Assembly: GCA_003612335.1 (NCBI GenBank)
Contig: RAYO01000016.1
Span: 1-64,000 of the forward strand
Length of the DNA: 64,000 bases
Direction of reading: 5' to 3'
Origin: a bacterium 1xD42-67
Lineage (GTDB): Bacteria; Bacillota; Clostridia; Oscillospirales; Oscillospiraceae
Shown here: one piece after another, positions 24,822 through 33,958 of the stretch
Layout: each line of letters opens with the position of its first letter
How positions within the stretch are numbered: the first letter of the stretch is position 1
Notes under the pieces: generated by a model
What the model saw: only the letters and a program-made list of their open reading frames with translations
The model's database searches: none
Told to the model about the DNA's origin: nothing
Made by a program: the position numbers and the translations under genes

Positions 24822-25817
24822 TCACCGCTCCTCGCGGAAGTAGTTCAGCCCCAGGGCGGCGGGCTGTCCGGAGCCCTCCCTCTTCCGCACCGACGAGGCC
24901 ACCAGCACGATGGCGGTGATGAGGAAGGGCAGGGCCTTATACAGCTGGGGGGGCACGGAGCTCAGCCAGCCCAGGGGCTCGGGGAAGGCCCCGGCCAGGG
25001 CGCCGGCGTAGATCTGGAGGGTGTTGAAGAACCCGAAGACCATCGCCCCCAGGATGGCCAGCAGGGGGTCCCAGTTGGCGAAGATGACCAGGGCGATGGC
25101 GATCCAGCCGAAGCCGTTGATCCAGCAGTTGGACCCCTCGAAGGAGCCGCTCATGTTCAGGGCCATATAGAAGCCCCCCAGCCCCATGATCCCCGACCCG
25201 GCGATCAGGTGGACGTATTTATACCGCACGATGTCCACCCCCACGGAATCGGCGGCGGCGGGATCCTCCCCCACCGCCCGCAGGCGCAGGCCGGCTTTGG
25301 TACAGTTGAGATACCACCACACCAGGGCAGCTGTCACGATCCCCAGATAGACCAGCGGGTTCTGAGAGAAGAGGGCCTTCCCCGCCACGGGGATCCGGGA
25401 CAGCAGGGGGATCTCCACCGGGGCGAAGCCCCCTGCCAGGGCGGGAGCGCTGGCCAGAGCGGGCCAGTCCTCCCCGATCCCCTTGCCCACGAAGAAGTAC
25501 AGCCCCAGGCCGAAGGTGGTGATCGTCAGACCGGTGACGTTCTGGTTCGCCTGGAAGGAGACGGTGAGCAGGGCGAACAGCCCTCCGCACAGCCCCGCCG
25601 CCAGAAAGGCCGCCAGCAGGCCCACGATCAGGCTGTCTGCCATGCAGCCGGCCAGATAGCCGAAGATGGCCCCCACCGCCATGGTGCCCTCCACTCCCAG
25701 GTCCAGGCTCCCCGCCTTCTCCACCACGATCTCGCCCACAGTGCCGTAGAGCAGGGGGATGTTCATCAGTACGATGTTGAAGAGGAACAGGGTCATTACA
25801 TTGAGAGGGTCGTTCAT
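24822..25817 (-). CDS. nupQ: Nucleoside ABC transporter permease, second subunit
   Basis: The 331-residue protein has about nine membrane segments and the BPD_transp_2 layout of the NupQ/YufQ/RbsC-like permeases, with the EGTMAVGAI and AVGEDPAAADSVGVD motifs. It overlaps the first permease by four bases (start 25817, Shine-Dalgarno AAGGAGG). It is the last gene of the xpt-BMP-ATPase-permease-permease operon. With the other permease it should form the channel for purine nucleosides. Substrate is inferred from the BMP lipoprotein and xpt. Confidence 0.88.
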   Translation of the reverse strand: MNDPLNVMTLFLFNIVLMNIPLLYGTVGEIVVEKAGSLDLGVEGTMAVGAIFGYLAGCMADSLIVGLLAAFLAAGLCGGLFALLTVSFQANQNVTGLTITTFGLGLYFFVGKGIGEDWPALASAPALAGGFAPVEIPLLSRIPVAGKALFSQNPLVYLGIVTAALVWWYLNCTKAGLRLRAVGEDPAAADSVGVDIVRYKYVHLIAGSGIMGLGGFYMALNMSGSFEGSNCWINGFGWIAIALVIFANWDPLLAILGAMVFGFFNTLQIYAGALAGAFPEPLGWLSSVPPQLYKALPFLITAIVLVASSVRKREGSGQPAALGLNYFREER

Positions 25818-26929
25818 TTCCCGGCCTCCTTCCTGCCGCGCACCACGATCTTGAATCGGGTGAAGAGATCGGCGGCCAGCACGGTGAATAGGATCACGCC
25901 CTGGAGCAGGTTGGCGAAGTTGGCGTCGATCGAGGGGTAGGCGGCGCTGGCCGTCTGGCACCCGAACTGGAGGACGGTGATCAGCAGCGACACCACCAGG
26001 ATCCCCATCGTGTCCAGCTTGGCCAGCCAGGCCACCACGATCCCCGTCCACCCCACGTCGTTGGTGGGGGAGGCGGACATCACTCCGGCAGAGGACATGT
26101 GGAAAGCCCCCGCCATCCCGATCAGGGCGGCGGAGAGGAAGACGGTGCGGATCACGATCCGGCCCACCTTCATCCCGGCATACCGGGCGGTGCTGGGACT
26201 GTCCCCCACCACGGCGATCTCATAGCCCCGCTTGGTGTAGTTGAGATATACGAAGATCAGGGCGCACAGGACCAGCGCCGCGATCAGCGACAGGTTCAGC
26301 CGGAAGGGCCCGACGGGGATGAGGATCATCTGGGCGCTCCCCGGGAATTTGGCGAACTTGGGCCGGGCGGACCCGGGATCCAGGAAGAAGTTCCAGGGGG
26401 CCTTGGTCTCGGCGAAGAACTGGAGGAAATACAGGGCGATATAGTTGAGCATCAGGGTGAGCAGGGTCTCGTTGGTGCCGAATCGCACCTTCAGCGCCGC
26501 CGCCAGGATGCCGTACAGCCCGCCCCCCAGGGCGCCGCACAGGGCCATCACCAGCACCATCACCGGTTGGGGCAGGCGCTCCCCCAGTCTCATGGCGGCG
26601 AATCCCGCCCAGAAGGCCCCCATGATGAACTGCCCCTCGCCGCCGATGTTCCAAAAGCGCATCTTGAAGGCCAGGGCCAGGGCCAGAGAGACGATCAGCA
26701 GGGGGACGAAGAGCTTGACGAAGTTCTCCACCGCCCGCCAGGGATACCGGCTGCCGGGGATTCCCATGGTGAGCATCTGTTTGTAGAAGGTGATGGGGTC
26801 CACCCCCTGGACCGCCAGCAGCGCGGCCCCGACCGCCAAGGCCAGCAGCACTGCGGTCCCATAGGCCATCAGCTGCCGGACCGGGCCGGCGCCCTCCTGT
26901 TTGACCGCTCGGAAAAGGGGCTCTCTCAT
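25814..26929 (-). CDS. nupP: Nucleoside ABC transporter permease, first subunit
   Basis: The 371-residue protein carries about ten membrane segments and the NupP/YufP pattern (FWNIGGEGQF, GTNETLLTLMLNYIA, GDSPSTARYAGM). The ATG at 26929 overlaps the TGA of the ATPase gene, so the transporter genes are translationally coupled. It pairs with the downstream permease in the membrane. Confidence 0.9.
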   Translation of the reverse strand: MREPLFRAVKQEGAGPVRQLMAYGTAVLLALAVGAALLAVQGVDPITFYKQMLTMGIPGSRYPWRAVENFVKLFVPLLIVSLALALAFKMRFWNIGGEGQFIMGAFWAGFAAMRLGERLPQPVMVLVMALCGALGGGLYGILAAALKVRFGTNETLLTLMLNYIALYFLQFFAETKAPWNFFLDPGSARPKFAKFPGSAQMILIPVGPFRLNLSLIAALVLCALIFVYLNYTKRGYEIAVVGDSPSTARYAGMKVGRIVIRTVFLSAALIGMAGAFHMSSAGVMSASPTNDVGWTGIVVAWLAKLDTMGILVVSLLITVLQFGCQTASAAYPSIDANFANLLQGVILFTVLAADLFTRFKIVVRGRKEAGK

Positions 26930-28521
26930 CCCTCCACCTCCTCGTCTCCCATCCCCACCTCTCCGATCCGGCTGTCCCGGGCGTATCCGGCGGGCTTGCC
27001 CTCATACTTGTGGGTCAGGTCCAGGGCCCCGGTCATCATCAGGCCCAGTTCCTCCTTGGTGGTCTTGTGGGCGTGGACCACCCCCATCACTTTCCCGTGG
27101 CACAGGACCATGATCTTGTCGCACAGGCCGATCAGCACGTCCAGGTCCTCCCCCACGAAGAGGATCCCTACGCCGTCCTTCTTCTGCTGATTCAGGATGT
27201 CGTAGACGGCATAGGAGGAGTTGATATCCAGTCCCCGGACGGGATACGCAGTGACGATCACGTTGGGCCCGGCCTTGATCTCCCGCCCCAGCAGCACCTT
27301 CTGCACGTTGCCGCCGGACAGCCGGCGCACCGGCGTCTCGGTGGAGGGGGTGACGATCTCCAGGTCCCGGATCACCTGCTCCGCCTCCGCCCGGCCCCCC
27401 TTCCGGTCTACGAAGGGGCCCCGGGCCTGGTCGTATTTCTTCAGCAGCATGTTGTCGGTGATGGACATGGAGGGGGCCAGGCCCATGCCCAGCCGGTCCT
27501 CCGGGATGAAGGACATGGAGATCCCCTTCTCCAGGATGGCCTTGGGGGACAGGCCCACGATATCCTCCCCCCTGTGGATCATCATGCCGCTCTCGATGGG
27601 CCGCAGGCCGGCGATGGCCTCGCACAGCTCCTTCTGGCCGCAGCCGGCGATGCCCGCCACCCCCAGGATCTCGCCGCCGCGGATGTAGAAGCTCACGCCG
27701 TCGATGGCGGCGGCGCCCTCGTCGTTCCTGATGGTCAGGTCCCGGATCTCCAGCAGGGGCCGGGCCTTCTCCACCACGGGACGCTGGATGTCCAGCTCCA
27801 CCTTCCGGCCCACCATATGCTCGGTGAGCTGCTGCTCATCGGCGGAGGCAGTCTCCACGGTACAGATGTGCTCCCCTTTCCGGAGGATGGCCACCCGGTC
27901 GGAGATCTCCAGCACCTCGTTGAGCTTGTGGGTGATGATGATGATGGCATGGCCCGACGCCTTCATACGGCGCAGGACGTCGAAGAGCTTGGAGGTCTCC
28001 TGGACGGTGAGGACGGCGGTAGGCTCATCCAGGATGACGATCTTGGCCCCATAATACAGCACCTTCACGATCTCCAGGGTCTGTTTCTCTGACACCGACA
28101 TGTTGTACACCTTTTTCCGCGGGTCGATGTCGAAACCGAACGTTTTTGCCGTTTCCCCGATGATATCATACCGGTCCTTTTTCAGGATGCCCCCTGCCTT
28201 CTCGTCCCCCAGCCAGATGTTGTCGGCGGCGGAGAAGACGTCCACCAACTTGAAGTGCTGGTGGACCATGCCGATCCCCAGCTTCTTCGCGTCCTCCGGA
28301 GAGTTGATGGACACCTCTTGCCCGTCTACGAAGATCGCGCCGCTGTCCGGCTTATAGATCCCTGACAGCATGTTCATCAGGGTGGTCTTGCCGGAACCGT
28401 TCTCTCCCAGCAGGGCCAGGATCTCCCCCGGACGCACCTCCAGATCGATCCCCTGGTTGGCGGCCACACTGCCGAAGCTCTTGCAGATGCCCCGCATCTC
28501 GATGGCGTATCGCTGCTCCAT
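26926..28521 (-). CDS. nupO: Nucleoside ABC transporter ATP-binding protein (two domains)
   Basis: The 531-residue protein is a fusion of two ABC ATPase domains, as usual for simple-sugar/nucleoside importers. The N-terminal domain has Walker A LLGENGSGKTT, signature VSEKQTLEI and Walker B VILDEPTAVL. The C-terminal domain has a degenerate Walker A (GIAGCGQKEL) and signature LSGGNVQK. The start MEQRYAIEMR at 28521 has AAGGAGAG upstream. A 352-bp gap filled with a repeat element separates it from the BMP lipoprotein gene, which may lower expression relative to that gene. Confidence 0.9.
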   Translation of the reverse strand: MEQRYAIEMRGICKSFGSVAANQGIDLEVRPGEILALLGENGSGKTTLMNMLSGIYKPDSGAIFVDGQEVSINSPEDAKKLGIGMVHQHFKLVDVFSAADNIWLGDEKAGGILKKDRYDIIGETAKTFGFDIDPRKKVYNMSVSEKQTLEIVKVLYYGAKIVILDEPTAVLTVQETSKLFDVLRRMKASGHAIIIITHKLNEVLEISDRVAILRKGEHICTVETASADEQQLTEHMVGRKVELDIQRPVVEKARPLLEIRDLTIRNDEGAAAIDGVSFYIRGGEILGVAGIAGCGQKELCEAIAGLRPIESGMMIHRGEDIVGLSPKAILEKGISMSFIPEDRLGMGLAPSMSITDNMLLKKYDQARGPFVDRKGGRAEAEQVIRDLEIVTPSTETPVRRLSGGNVQKVLLGREIKAGPNVIVTAYPVRGLDINSSYAVYDILNQQKKDGVGILFVGEDLDVLIGLCDKIMVLCHGKVMGVVHAHKTTKEELGLMMTGALDLTHKYEGKPAGYARDSRIGEVGMGDEEVEG

Positions 28522-28546
28522 GCTGCTCTCCTTCCCTCGTCCCCCA

Positions 28547-28795
28547 CAGGGGAAAGGCTCCTTTTCCCCGCAAGGGGGACGCCGCATCCGTAAGGCGGCA
28601 AAGCCGCCAATGGCTGCGCAGTGAAACGAGCTGTCAGCCGAAGGCTGACTGAGGATCGTATTTTGCTGAAGGCAAAATGTATGAAATGATCCTTATCTTT
28701 GTTTACTTCGTATGTTTTGCTCCGCAAAACGCGATCCTCCGCCCCAGTGCGCACACTGGGGCACCTCCTTTCAAAAGGAGGCTTTTGCGCTTTCC
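28547..28795 (-). repeat. Intergenic repeat family 1 (copy B)
   Basis: Read on the minus strand the element carries AAAAGCCTCCTTTTGAAAGG, an inverted GCCCCAGTG...CACTGGGGC block, AAAACATACGAAGTAA and CCTCAGTCAGCC...GGCTGACAGC. These blocks occur in the same order at 62395-62636 and, partly, in mutL at 10181-10361. It fills most of the 352-bp gap between the ATPase and BMP genes; nothing else is evident there. Confidence 0.85.
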
Positions 28796-28873
28796 TGAAA
28801 GTTTCTACCTGTAAGATCCGGGCCGGCCGGAACATCCGGCCGGCCCGGTCAGGGTCTGCGTCGATCGGGTGGC

Positions 28874-30154
28874 TCAGCCCTCGATGACCCCTGCCACGTT
28901 GTAGTTCATGCTGCCCTTGATCACGCTGTCGTCCACAGAGGGGCCGCCGGCGGGGACGATCTCGTTGCCCTGGTCGTCCATCAGGGGGGCATCGGTCTTG
29001 ATGATCTCCACCTTGCCGTCGGTGATCTCATAGCTCAGCTTCACGCCGGAGAACACGTCCCACTCGCCGGAGACGATCAGCTCCCGGACGGCGTCCATGA
29101 TAGCCTTGGTGTCGCTGTAGCCGTCCCAGTTCTCGTTCAAGGGGGAGGTGTCTACGAAGCCCTCCTTCAGGCCGGCATAGTAGGCGTTGCCGCCCATGTT
29201 CTCCACGAATTTGGAGGCGTCGCCGTTACAGTCCATCGCGGCCTGGATGGCGGTCTGATAATAGACGTTCCAGTGCCAGATGGCAGCGGTCAGGTGGGCG
29301 TTGGGGGCCTGTTCGGTCATGTCAGAGTTGTATCCGCAACCCTTCATGCCGTACTCCTGCGCCACCTGCTGGGGCTGGGCAGAGTCACAGTGCTGGGAGA
29401 TGACACAGCACTGATAGACGTCGAACAGGGCCATGGCAGCCTGGCGCTCCAGGGTCTCGTTGCCCCAGGTGTTGATCACGTTCACATAGACCACCGCGTC
29501 CGGGTTGACGGACTGGGCGCCCAGGGCGAAGGCGTTGATGCCGGAGCAGGTCTCGGCATAGTCCAGGTTATAGGCCGCCACATAGCCGATGGAGTTGTTC
29601 TTGCTGCGCTTCGACTCCATCCCAGCGGCGATCCCAGCCAGATAGCGGGCCTGGTAGATCCGGCCGAAGTAGTTGTTGAAGTTGGTATCGTTGGCCATAT
29701 AGCCGGTGCCGTGGGAGAAGATCACGTCGGGATAATCCTCCGCCTTGTCGGCCATCGCGTTGATATAGCCGAAGGAGATGCCGAAGACGATATCCGCCCC
29801 CTGGTTGACCACGGTATCGATGGCGTTGGCCACCGCGGTATCGTCAGTATCGGGGACGTTGTCCACCACGATCAGGTCGGCGGGGTCCAGGCCCAGCGCC
29901 TCCATGGCGGTGGTGATCCCGTTGTGGTGCTGATAGGTGTAGCCGGCCACGTCGTTCTGGCTGGTGATGTAGATGGCGCCTACCTTGATGCTGCTGTCGC
30001 TCCCAGAGCCGTCGCCCCCGGGAGCGGCGGAGCTGCTGCCATCGCTCCCGGAGCCGGGACCGGCGGCAGGGCTGCCGCCCTTATCGCCGCCGCCGCAGGC
30101 GGCCAGGGACAGGCCCATGGCCATAGCCAGAGCCAGTGCAAGGATCTTCTTCAA
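28874..30154 (-). CDS. nupN: BMP-family nucleoside-binding lipoprotein
   Basis: The 426-residue protein has a lipoprotein signal (lipobox SLAACG, Cys about 20), a Gly/Ser-rich linker and a BMP/PnrA periplasmic-binding domain with VGAIYITSQNDVAG, FGISFGYINAMAD and FSHGTGYM motifs. The family binds purine nucleosides. The start is TTG at 30154 with AAGGAGG eight bases before it. It delivers substrate to the ABC importer encoded downstream and follows xpt by 63 bases. Confidence 0.9.
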   Translation of the reverse strand: MKKILALALAMAMGLSLAACGGGDKGGSPAAGPGSGSDGSSSAAPGGDGSGSDSSIKVGAIYITSQNDVAGYTYQHHNGITTAMEALGLDPADLIVVDNVPDTDDTAVANAIDTVVNQGADIVFGISFGYINAMADKAEDYPDVIFSHGTGYMANDTNFNNYFGRIYQARYLAGIAAGMESKRSKNNSIGYVAAYNLDYAETCSGINAFALGAQSVNPDAVVYVNVINTWGNETLERQAAMALFDVYQCCVISQHCDSAQPQQVAQEYGMKGCGYNSDMTEQAPNAHLTAAIWHWNVYYQTAIQAAMDCNGDASKFVENMGGNAYYAGLKEGFVDTSPLNENWDGYSDTKAIMDAVRELIVSGEWDVFSGVKLSYEITDGKVEIIKTDAPLMDDQGNEIVPAGGPSVDDSVIKGSMNYNVAGVIEG

Positions 30155-30217
30155 TTCTCTTTCCTCCTTAAGTACAGTTCGTTCCCTACCTTATATTAAA
30201 ACCGGAGAGATCCGGCT

Positions 30218-30808
30218 TTAACCGCCAAGATCCTGATCTTCGAATTCTATGCCCCTCTCCTCGCTCATGGAGCGGATCCGGGCCAGCGACTCCACCCGGA
30301 CCCCCTTGGCCCGGATCCGGCTGCCGCCGGGCTGGAAGGCCTTCTCGATCACGATCCCCGCTCCGGCCAGCTTCGCCCCTGACTGCTCCACCAGGTCGAT
30401 CAGCCCCTCCAGCGCGGCGCCGTTGGCCAGGAAGTCGTCTATGATCAGCACGGTATCCTCTGGCCCCAGGAACTGTTGGGAGACGATCACATCATATACC
30501 TTCCCGTGGGTGAAGGACTCCACCTTGGTGGTGAACAGACCGCCGGCGATGTTCCGGGTCTGGCTCTTCTTGGCGAAGACCACCGGACAATGAAAAAACT
30601 GCGCCGTGATACAAGCGATCCCGATGCCCGATGCCTCGATCGTCAAGATCTTGTCCACGCCGCAGCCGGCGAACCGGCGGTAGAACTCTCCGCCGATCTC
30701 CTCAAAAAGCGCGATGTCCATCTGGTGGTTCAAAAAGCTGTCCACCTTCAGCACGTCGTCCCCCTTCACCACACCGTCCTGCCGGATCCGTTGCTCCAAA
30801 AGCTCCAT
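30218..30808 (-). CDS. xpt: Xanthine phosphoribosyltransferase
   Basis: Xpt converts xanthine and PRPP to XMP in purine salvage. The 196-residue protein has the PRPP-binding motif VLIIDDFLANGAA (about 122-134) and family motifs EASGIGIA and FAKKSQTRN. Length is normal. It is the first gene of an operon with a nucleoside importer, giving an uptake-and-salvage unit. The leader of about 77 bases does not show a purine riboswitch that I can recognise. Confidence 0.93.
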   Translation of the reverse strand: MELLEQRIRQDGVVKGDDVLKVDSFLNHQMDIALFEEIGGEFYRRFAGCGVDKILTIEASGIGIACITAQFFHCPVVFAKKSQTRNIAGGLFTTKVESFTHGKVYDVIVSQQFLGPEDTVLIIDDFLANGAALEGLIDLVEQSGAKLAGAGIVIEKAFQPGGSRIRAKGVRVESLARIRSMSEERGIEFEDQDLGG

Positions 30809-30891
30809 CGCTGTCCGCCGCCTCCCTGGAAAAGTGATGTTGGCCCGACAGACGGACCAGATCTCTGGGATACGAAAACTTTCACAGCTAC

Positions 30892-30920
30892 ATTGTACAG
30901 GAGAACCCGGTCCCTTTCAA
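30892..30920 (-). promoter_or_regulatory. Sigma-A promoter of the xpt-nup operon
   Basis: On the minus strand TTGAAA (30915-30920), a 17-bp spacer and TACAAT (30892-30897) precede xpt by about 84 bp. Confidence 0.75.
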
Positions 30921-31108
30921 TCCTTTTTTTCTAGCATCTTCAACAATTTTTTCCGGCTGCTCTTAGCTGTTTCGACAGATCTTGCCTCCGGATCCCCCTC
31001 TCCGGGAAATTTCCTCCAGGCGACTTGCTTCGACCTTCTATTTTCCATTTTATGGTAAACTATAGGTGCGCAGATCCATACCCTCATGACAGAAAGGCGG
31101 CGGCGCAT

Positions 31109-31921
31109 ATGTGGCCATTGCAGAGAAAGGGGATCGGCGGGAAGGTGCTCTATCTCCCGATCGACTCCCTGCGTCCCAACCCAGACCAGCCCCGGCGCGT
31201 CTTCGACCAGGAGGCCCTGGAGGAGCTGGCCTCCTCCATCCGCTCTTTGGGGCTGCTCCAGCCTCTGACGGTCCGCCGCCAGGACGGCGGCTGGGAACTG
31301 GTGGCGGGAGAGCGCAGACTGCGGGCTGCCCGTCTGGCCGGACTGGAGGAGGTCCCCTGCCTGACCATCCAGACCGACAGCCAGTCCTCCTCCCTCCTGG
31401 CTCTGGTGGAGAACCTCCAGCGCCGGGACCTGGACTTTTGGGAGGAGGCCCTGGCCCTGCGCCGCCTGATCGACACCTATCAAATCTCCCAAGAGGAGGC
31501 CGCCCGCCGAATCGGCAAGAGCCAATCCGCTGTTGCCAACAAGCTGCGCCTGCTGAAGCTCCCCCAGGAGGCCCTGGCTATCCTCCAGGCCGGCGGAGGC
31601 ACCGAGCGCCATGCCCGGGCCCTGCTGCGGCTGGAGACGGAGGAGCAGCAGCTGGAGAGCGCCCGCCGGGTGGTGGACCTGGGGCTCACTGTGGCTCAGA
31701 CCGAGGCACTGGTGGATTCCCTCCTGGCCGGACGCCCCGCCCCGCCCCGAAAAAAGCCCACTTACATCATCAAGGACGTGCGCCTGTTCCTGAACACGAT
31801 CAGCCGGAGCCTGGACCTGATGCGCTCCGCCGGGGTGGACGCCCAGTGCAGCCGCCAGGACACGGAGGAGCTGATCACCCTCACGATCCAGATCCCCCGG
31901 GCCCCAAGGCCCAGCAAATGA
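31109..31921 (+). CDS. noc: Nucleoid occlusion protein Noc (ParB paralogue)
   Basis: The 270-residue protein has the ParB N-domain with the CTP-binding box GERRLRAARLAG and ENLQRRDL, then a helix-turn-helix (ISQEEAARRIGKSQSAVANKLRLL) and a dimerisation tail. A second, more typical ParB follows 2 kb away next to parA, so this copy is assigned to Noc, which blocks division over the nucleoid. The N-terminus (MWPLQRKG) is shorter than the amphipathic helix of Bacillus Noc, so membrane binding is uncertain. It could also be a second ParB. Confidence 0.8.
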   Translation: MWPLQRKGIGGKVLYLPIDSLRPNPDQPRRVFDQEALEELASSIRSLGLLQPLTVRRQDGGWELVAGERRLRAARLAGLEEVPCLTIQTDSQSSSLLALVENLQRRDLDFWEEALALRRLIDTYQISQEEAARRIGKSQSAVANKLRLLKLPQEALAILQAGGGTERHARALLRLETEEQQLESARRVVDLGLTVAQTEALVDSLLAGRPAPPRKKPTYIIKDVRLFLNTISRSLDLMRSAGVDAQCSRQDTEELITLTIQIPRAPRPSK

Positions 31922-31923
31922 GG

Positions 31924-31958
31924 ACAGGCCCTGTCGGAGCTCCGGCGGGGCCTGTTTT
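31924..31958 (+). terminator. Terminator after noc
   Basis: ACAGGCCC near 31924-31931 pairs with GGGCCTGT ending at 31955, with an inner palindrome CGGAGCTCCG (31935-31944). TTTT follows. It lies between convergent genes and may work for both. Confidence 0.75.
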
Positions 31959-32815
31959 CATGCCAGCTCCCGCCAGCACCCATAGCCCAGCCCCTTGAAA
32001 GGCTCTGTCAGGGCCCAGACGGGCTCCTTCCGCTCTCCCCAGACGGTGATGGCCACTGTGTCGAACATGTCGTTGGGGTCGAACATCCGGGACAGGATGC
32101 AGCAGGTGTCCTCCCTGAGCCAGATCCGGTCCAGTTCAGTGCTGAACCAAGCCCGCTCATAGCCCTGCCCCTTCAAGATCCCTTCCAGCTCCCCTGTCCG
32201 GATCCGGAAGCCGATGTCCTCCAGCTCCTTCTCAGAGAGATCTTCACCAAGGTGGGCCTTGAGATAGTCCCTCGCCTCGGGACAGGGGACGAAGGGCGGG
32301 CCGTGCATATGGAAGGCCGTGTAGAAGCGCTGATGGAACGGGAACTGTTCCATGCCGTCGGCTAAAAAAGCCTGACCGCACAACAGCTGGCCCAAGCTGT
32401 CCGCGACCTTGATCTGTCCGCTCACTGGCTCGGAGCCCCTGTCCCGCCAGACCAGATGAGGCGGCCCCTCCCGGGGAAAGCAGTAGGCCAGCGTGTCCCC
32501 TTCATCCAAATGGTCATAGCTGCCGATTTCCAGGCAGGTCTCTCCGTCTGTGGTCAGGGATAGCTGGCCGCTCCCATAGAGCCTCGCCCGGCGTTTGAGG
32601 TCCAGCCCCCGCCCGCCCATGTGGGCCAGGAAGACCATATGCTCCTCCGGGAGCGCCGGGATCTCCGGCATCAGCTTTTCTGCCGTCTCCCGAATCTCCG
32701 CCTGGGTGGCCGGGACCACGCCGTAGTACTGATGCCAGTCGGGATAGACCTCGTCCAGGAACCGGGCAAAGGACGGATACCAGTCCGGGCCCTCATATCT
32801 CTCGGGCAGGATCAC
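31958..32815 (-). CDS. SUKH/SMI1-KNR4-like protein
   Basis: The 285-residue soluble protein contains PALPEEHMVFLAHMGGRGL, resembling the core motif of the SMI1/KNR4 (SUKH) superfamily, members of which are often immunity proteins to secreted toxins. The rest has many aromatic residues and a KVADSLGQLL segment typical of these domains. The start is GTG at 32815. No toxin gene lies nearby. Assignment is tentative; it may be a house-keeping SUKH protein. Confidence 0.6.
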   Translation of the reverse strand: MILPERYEGPDWYPSFARFLDEVYPDWHQYYGVVPATQAEIRETAEKLMPEIPALPEEHMVFLAHMGGRGLDLKRRARLYGSGQLSLTTDGETCLEIGSYDHLDEGDTLAYCFPREGPPHLVWRDRGSEPVSGQIKVADSLGQLLCGQAFLADGMEQFPFHQRFYTAFHMHGPPFVPCPEARDYLKAHLGEDLSEKELEDIGFRIRTGELEGILKGQGYERAWFSTELDRIWLREDTCCILSRMFDPNDMFDTVAITVWGERKEPVWALTEPFKGLGYGCWRELA

Positions 32816-32878
32816 AGGCCGCGCCCCCTTTCTGTTTTCTATAAGGTATGATAGAGGGATCGAGGGGCGCTGTCAAGA

Positions 32879-32894
32879 TGTTCCACGTGGAACA
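32879..32894. promoter_or_regulatory. parS centromere site upstream of parA
   Basis: TGTTCCACGTGGAACA is a fully palindromic version of the ParB site. It lies 87 bp before the parA promoter. Confidence 0.9.
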
Positions 32895-32980
32895 TCCCCG
32901 AGCGGACGGACCCTGTCCCCTCCCCTACTGTCCCGGCTCTTCCTCTGGAAGGAGCTTTTTTATTTTTCCTGGAAAAGTGG

Positions 32981-33009
32981 TTGAAATCTCCTCTGTCCGT
33001 TGCTATAAT
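32981..33009 (+). promoter_or_regulatory. Sigma-A promoter of parA-parB
   Basis: TTGAAA (32981-32986), a 17-bp spacer and TATAAT (33004-33009) precede the parA start by 51 bp. Confidence 0.8.
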
Positions 33010-33059
33010 AGAGAATCGCACTACCCTTTATACAGTTCCACCACAGAGGAGGCGCCTCC

Positions 33060-33818
33060 ATGGCAAAGATCATCGCCGTCGTCAACCAAAAGGGCGGGGT
33101 GGGCAAGACCACCACCACCGTCAATATCGCCGCTGCCCTTCAGGAGCTGGGCAAGCGGGTGCTGCTGTGCGATTTCGATCCCCAGGCCAACGCCACTTCA
33201 GGGATGGGCGTGGACAAGAACACCGCCTCTCCCAACATCTATGACGTGCTCATCAACGGTGCGGATCCAGCCCGGGCGGTGGTGACCACCAAATATGGCG
33301 ACGTCCTCCCCTCTAACAAGGCGCTGGCCGGGGCCGGCGTGGAGATGATCGGGATCGACAGTCGGGAGACGCTGCTCAAGCGCGCCCTGGACGCCCTTTC
33401 CGACCGGTACGACTTCATCTTCATCGACTGTCCCCCCTCCCTGGAACTGCTCACCGTCAACGCCCTCTGCGCCGCCGGGTCCCTCCTGGTCCCGGTGCAG
33501 TGCGAGTATTACGCTCTGGAGGGGCTCAGCGACCTGCTGTCCACCGTCCGGCTGGTAAAGCGGAAGCTCAACCCTGCCCTGGAGATGGAGGGGGTCCTGC
33601 TCACGATGTTCGACAGCCGGACCAACCTCTCCCTCCAGGTGGCGGAGGAGGTCAAGCGCCACTTCCCCGGACAGGTCTACGCGACCGTCATCCCCCGGAA
33701 CGTCCGTCTCTCCGAGGCCCCCAGCCACGGCAAGCCCATCTCCGCTTACGACCCCTATTCCCGAGGCGCGGAGGCTTACCGACTGCTGGCCGAGGAGATG
33801 TGTCACGGGGACGGGTGA
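33060..33818 (+). CDS. parA: Chromosome partitioning ATPase ParA/Soj
   Basis: The 252-residue protein has the deviant Walker A KGGVGKTTTTVN (about 10-21), the A' motif LLCDFDPQANAT and Walker B FIFIDCPPSL. Soj acts with Spo0J/ParB in origin segregation and regulates DnaA. Strong Shine-Dalgarno GAGGAGG. It has a good promoter and lies 140 bp before parB. Length and motifs are canonical. Confidence 0.95.
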   Translation: MAKIIAVVNQKGGVGKTTTTVNIAAALQELGKRVLLCDFDPQANATSGMGVDKNTASPNIYDVLINGADPARAVVTTKYGDVLPSNKALAGAGVEMIGIDSRETLLKRALDALSDRYDFIFIDCPPSLELLTVNALCAAGSLLVPVQCEYYALEGLSDLLSTVRLVKRKLNPALEMEGVLLTMFDSRTNLSLQVAEEVKRHFPGQVYATVIPRNVRLSEAPSHGKPISAYDPYSRGAEAYRLLAEEMCHGDG

Positions 33819-33915
33819 CGGACCGGTTCGTCCCACAGGACAACGCTCTGCTCTCTGCATCTGTGATAAAGGAGGGCATTTTGGATAAAGAGGAAAACAG
33901 AGTTTTTTCTTTGGT

Positions 33916-33939
33916 CCTTTCTTTTTGAAAAAGAAAAGG
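33916..33939. repeat. A/T-rich hairpin between parA and parB
   Basis: CCTTTCTTTTT and AAAAAGAAAAGG are near-perfect inverted arms. With its flank GGACCAAAG (minus strand) it resembles the hairpin after mfd (21028-21049 with GGGCCAAAA). It may weaken read-through from parA into parB. Confidence 0.5.
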
Positions 33940-33958
33940 CAGGAAAAGAGGTCATGAT

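Noticed and set aside
30809-30891. Purine riboswitch in the xpt leader
   Set aside because: I could not find the conserved aptamer core or loops; the leader is short.
30997-31010. Noc binding site upstream of noc
   Set aside because: Only the right half (CCGGGAAAT) matches ATTTCCCGGGAAAT; the left half differs at most bases.
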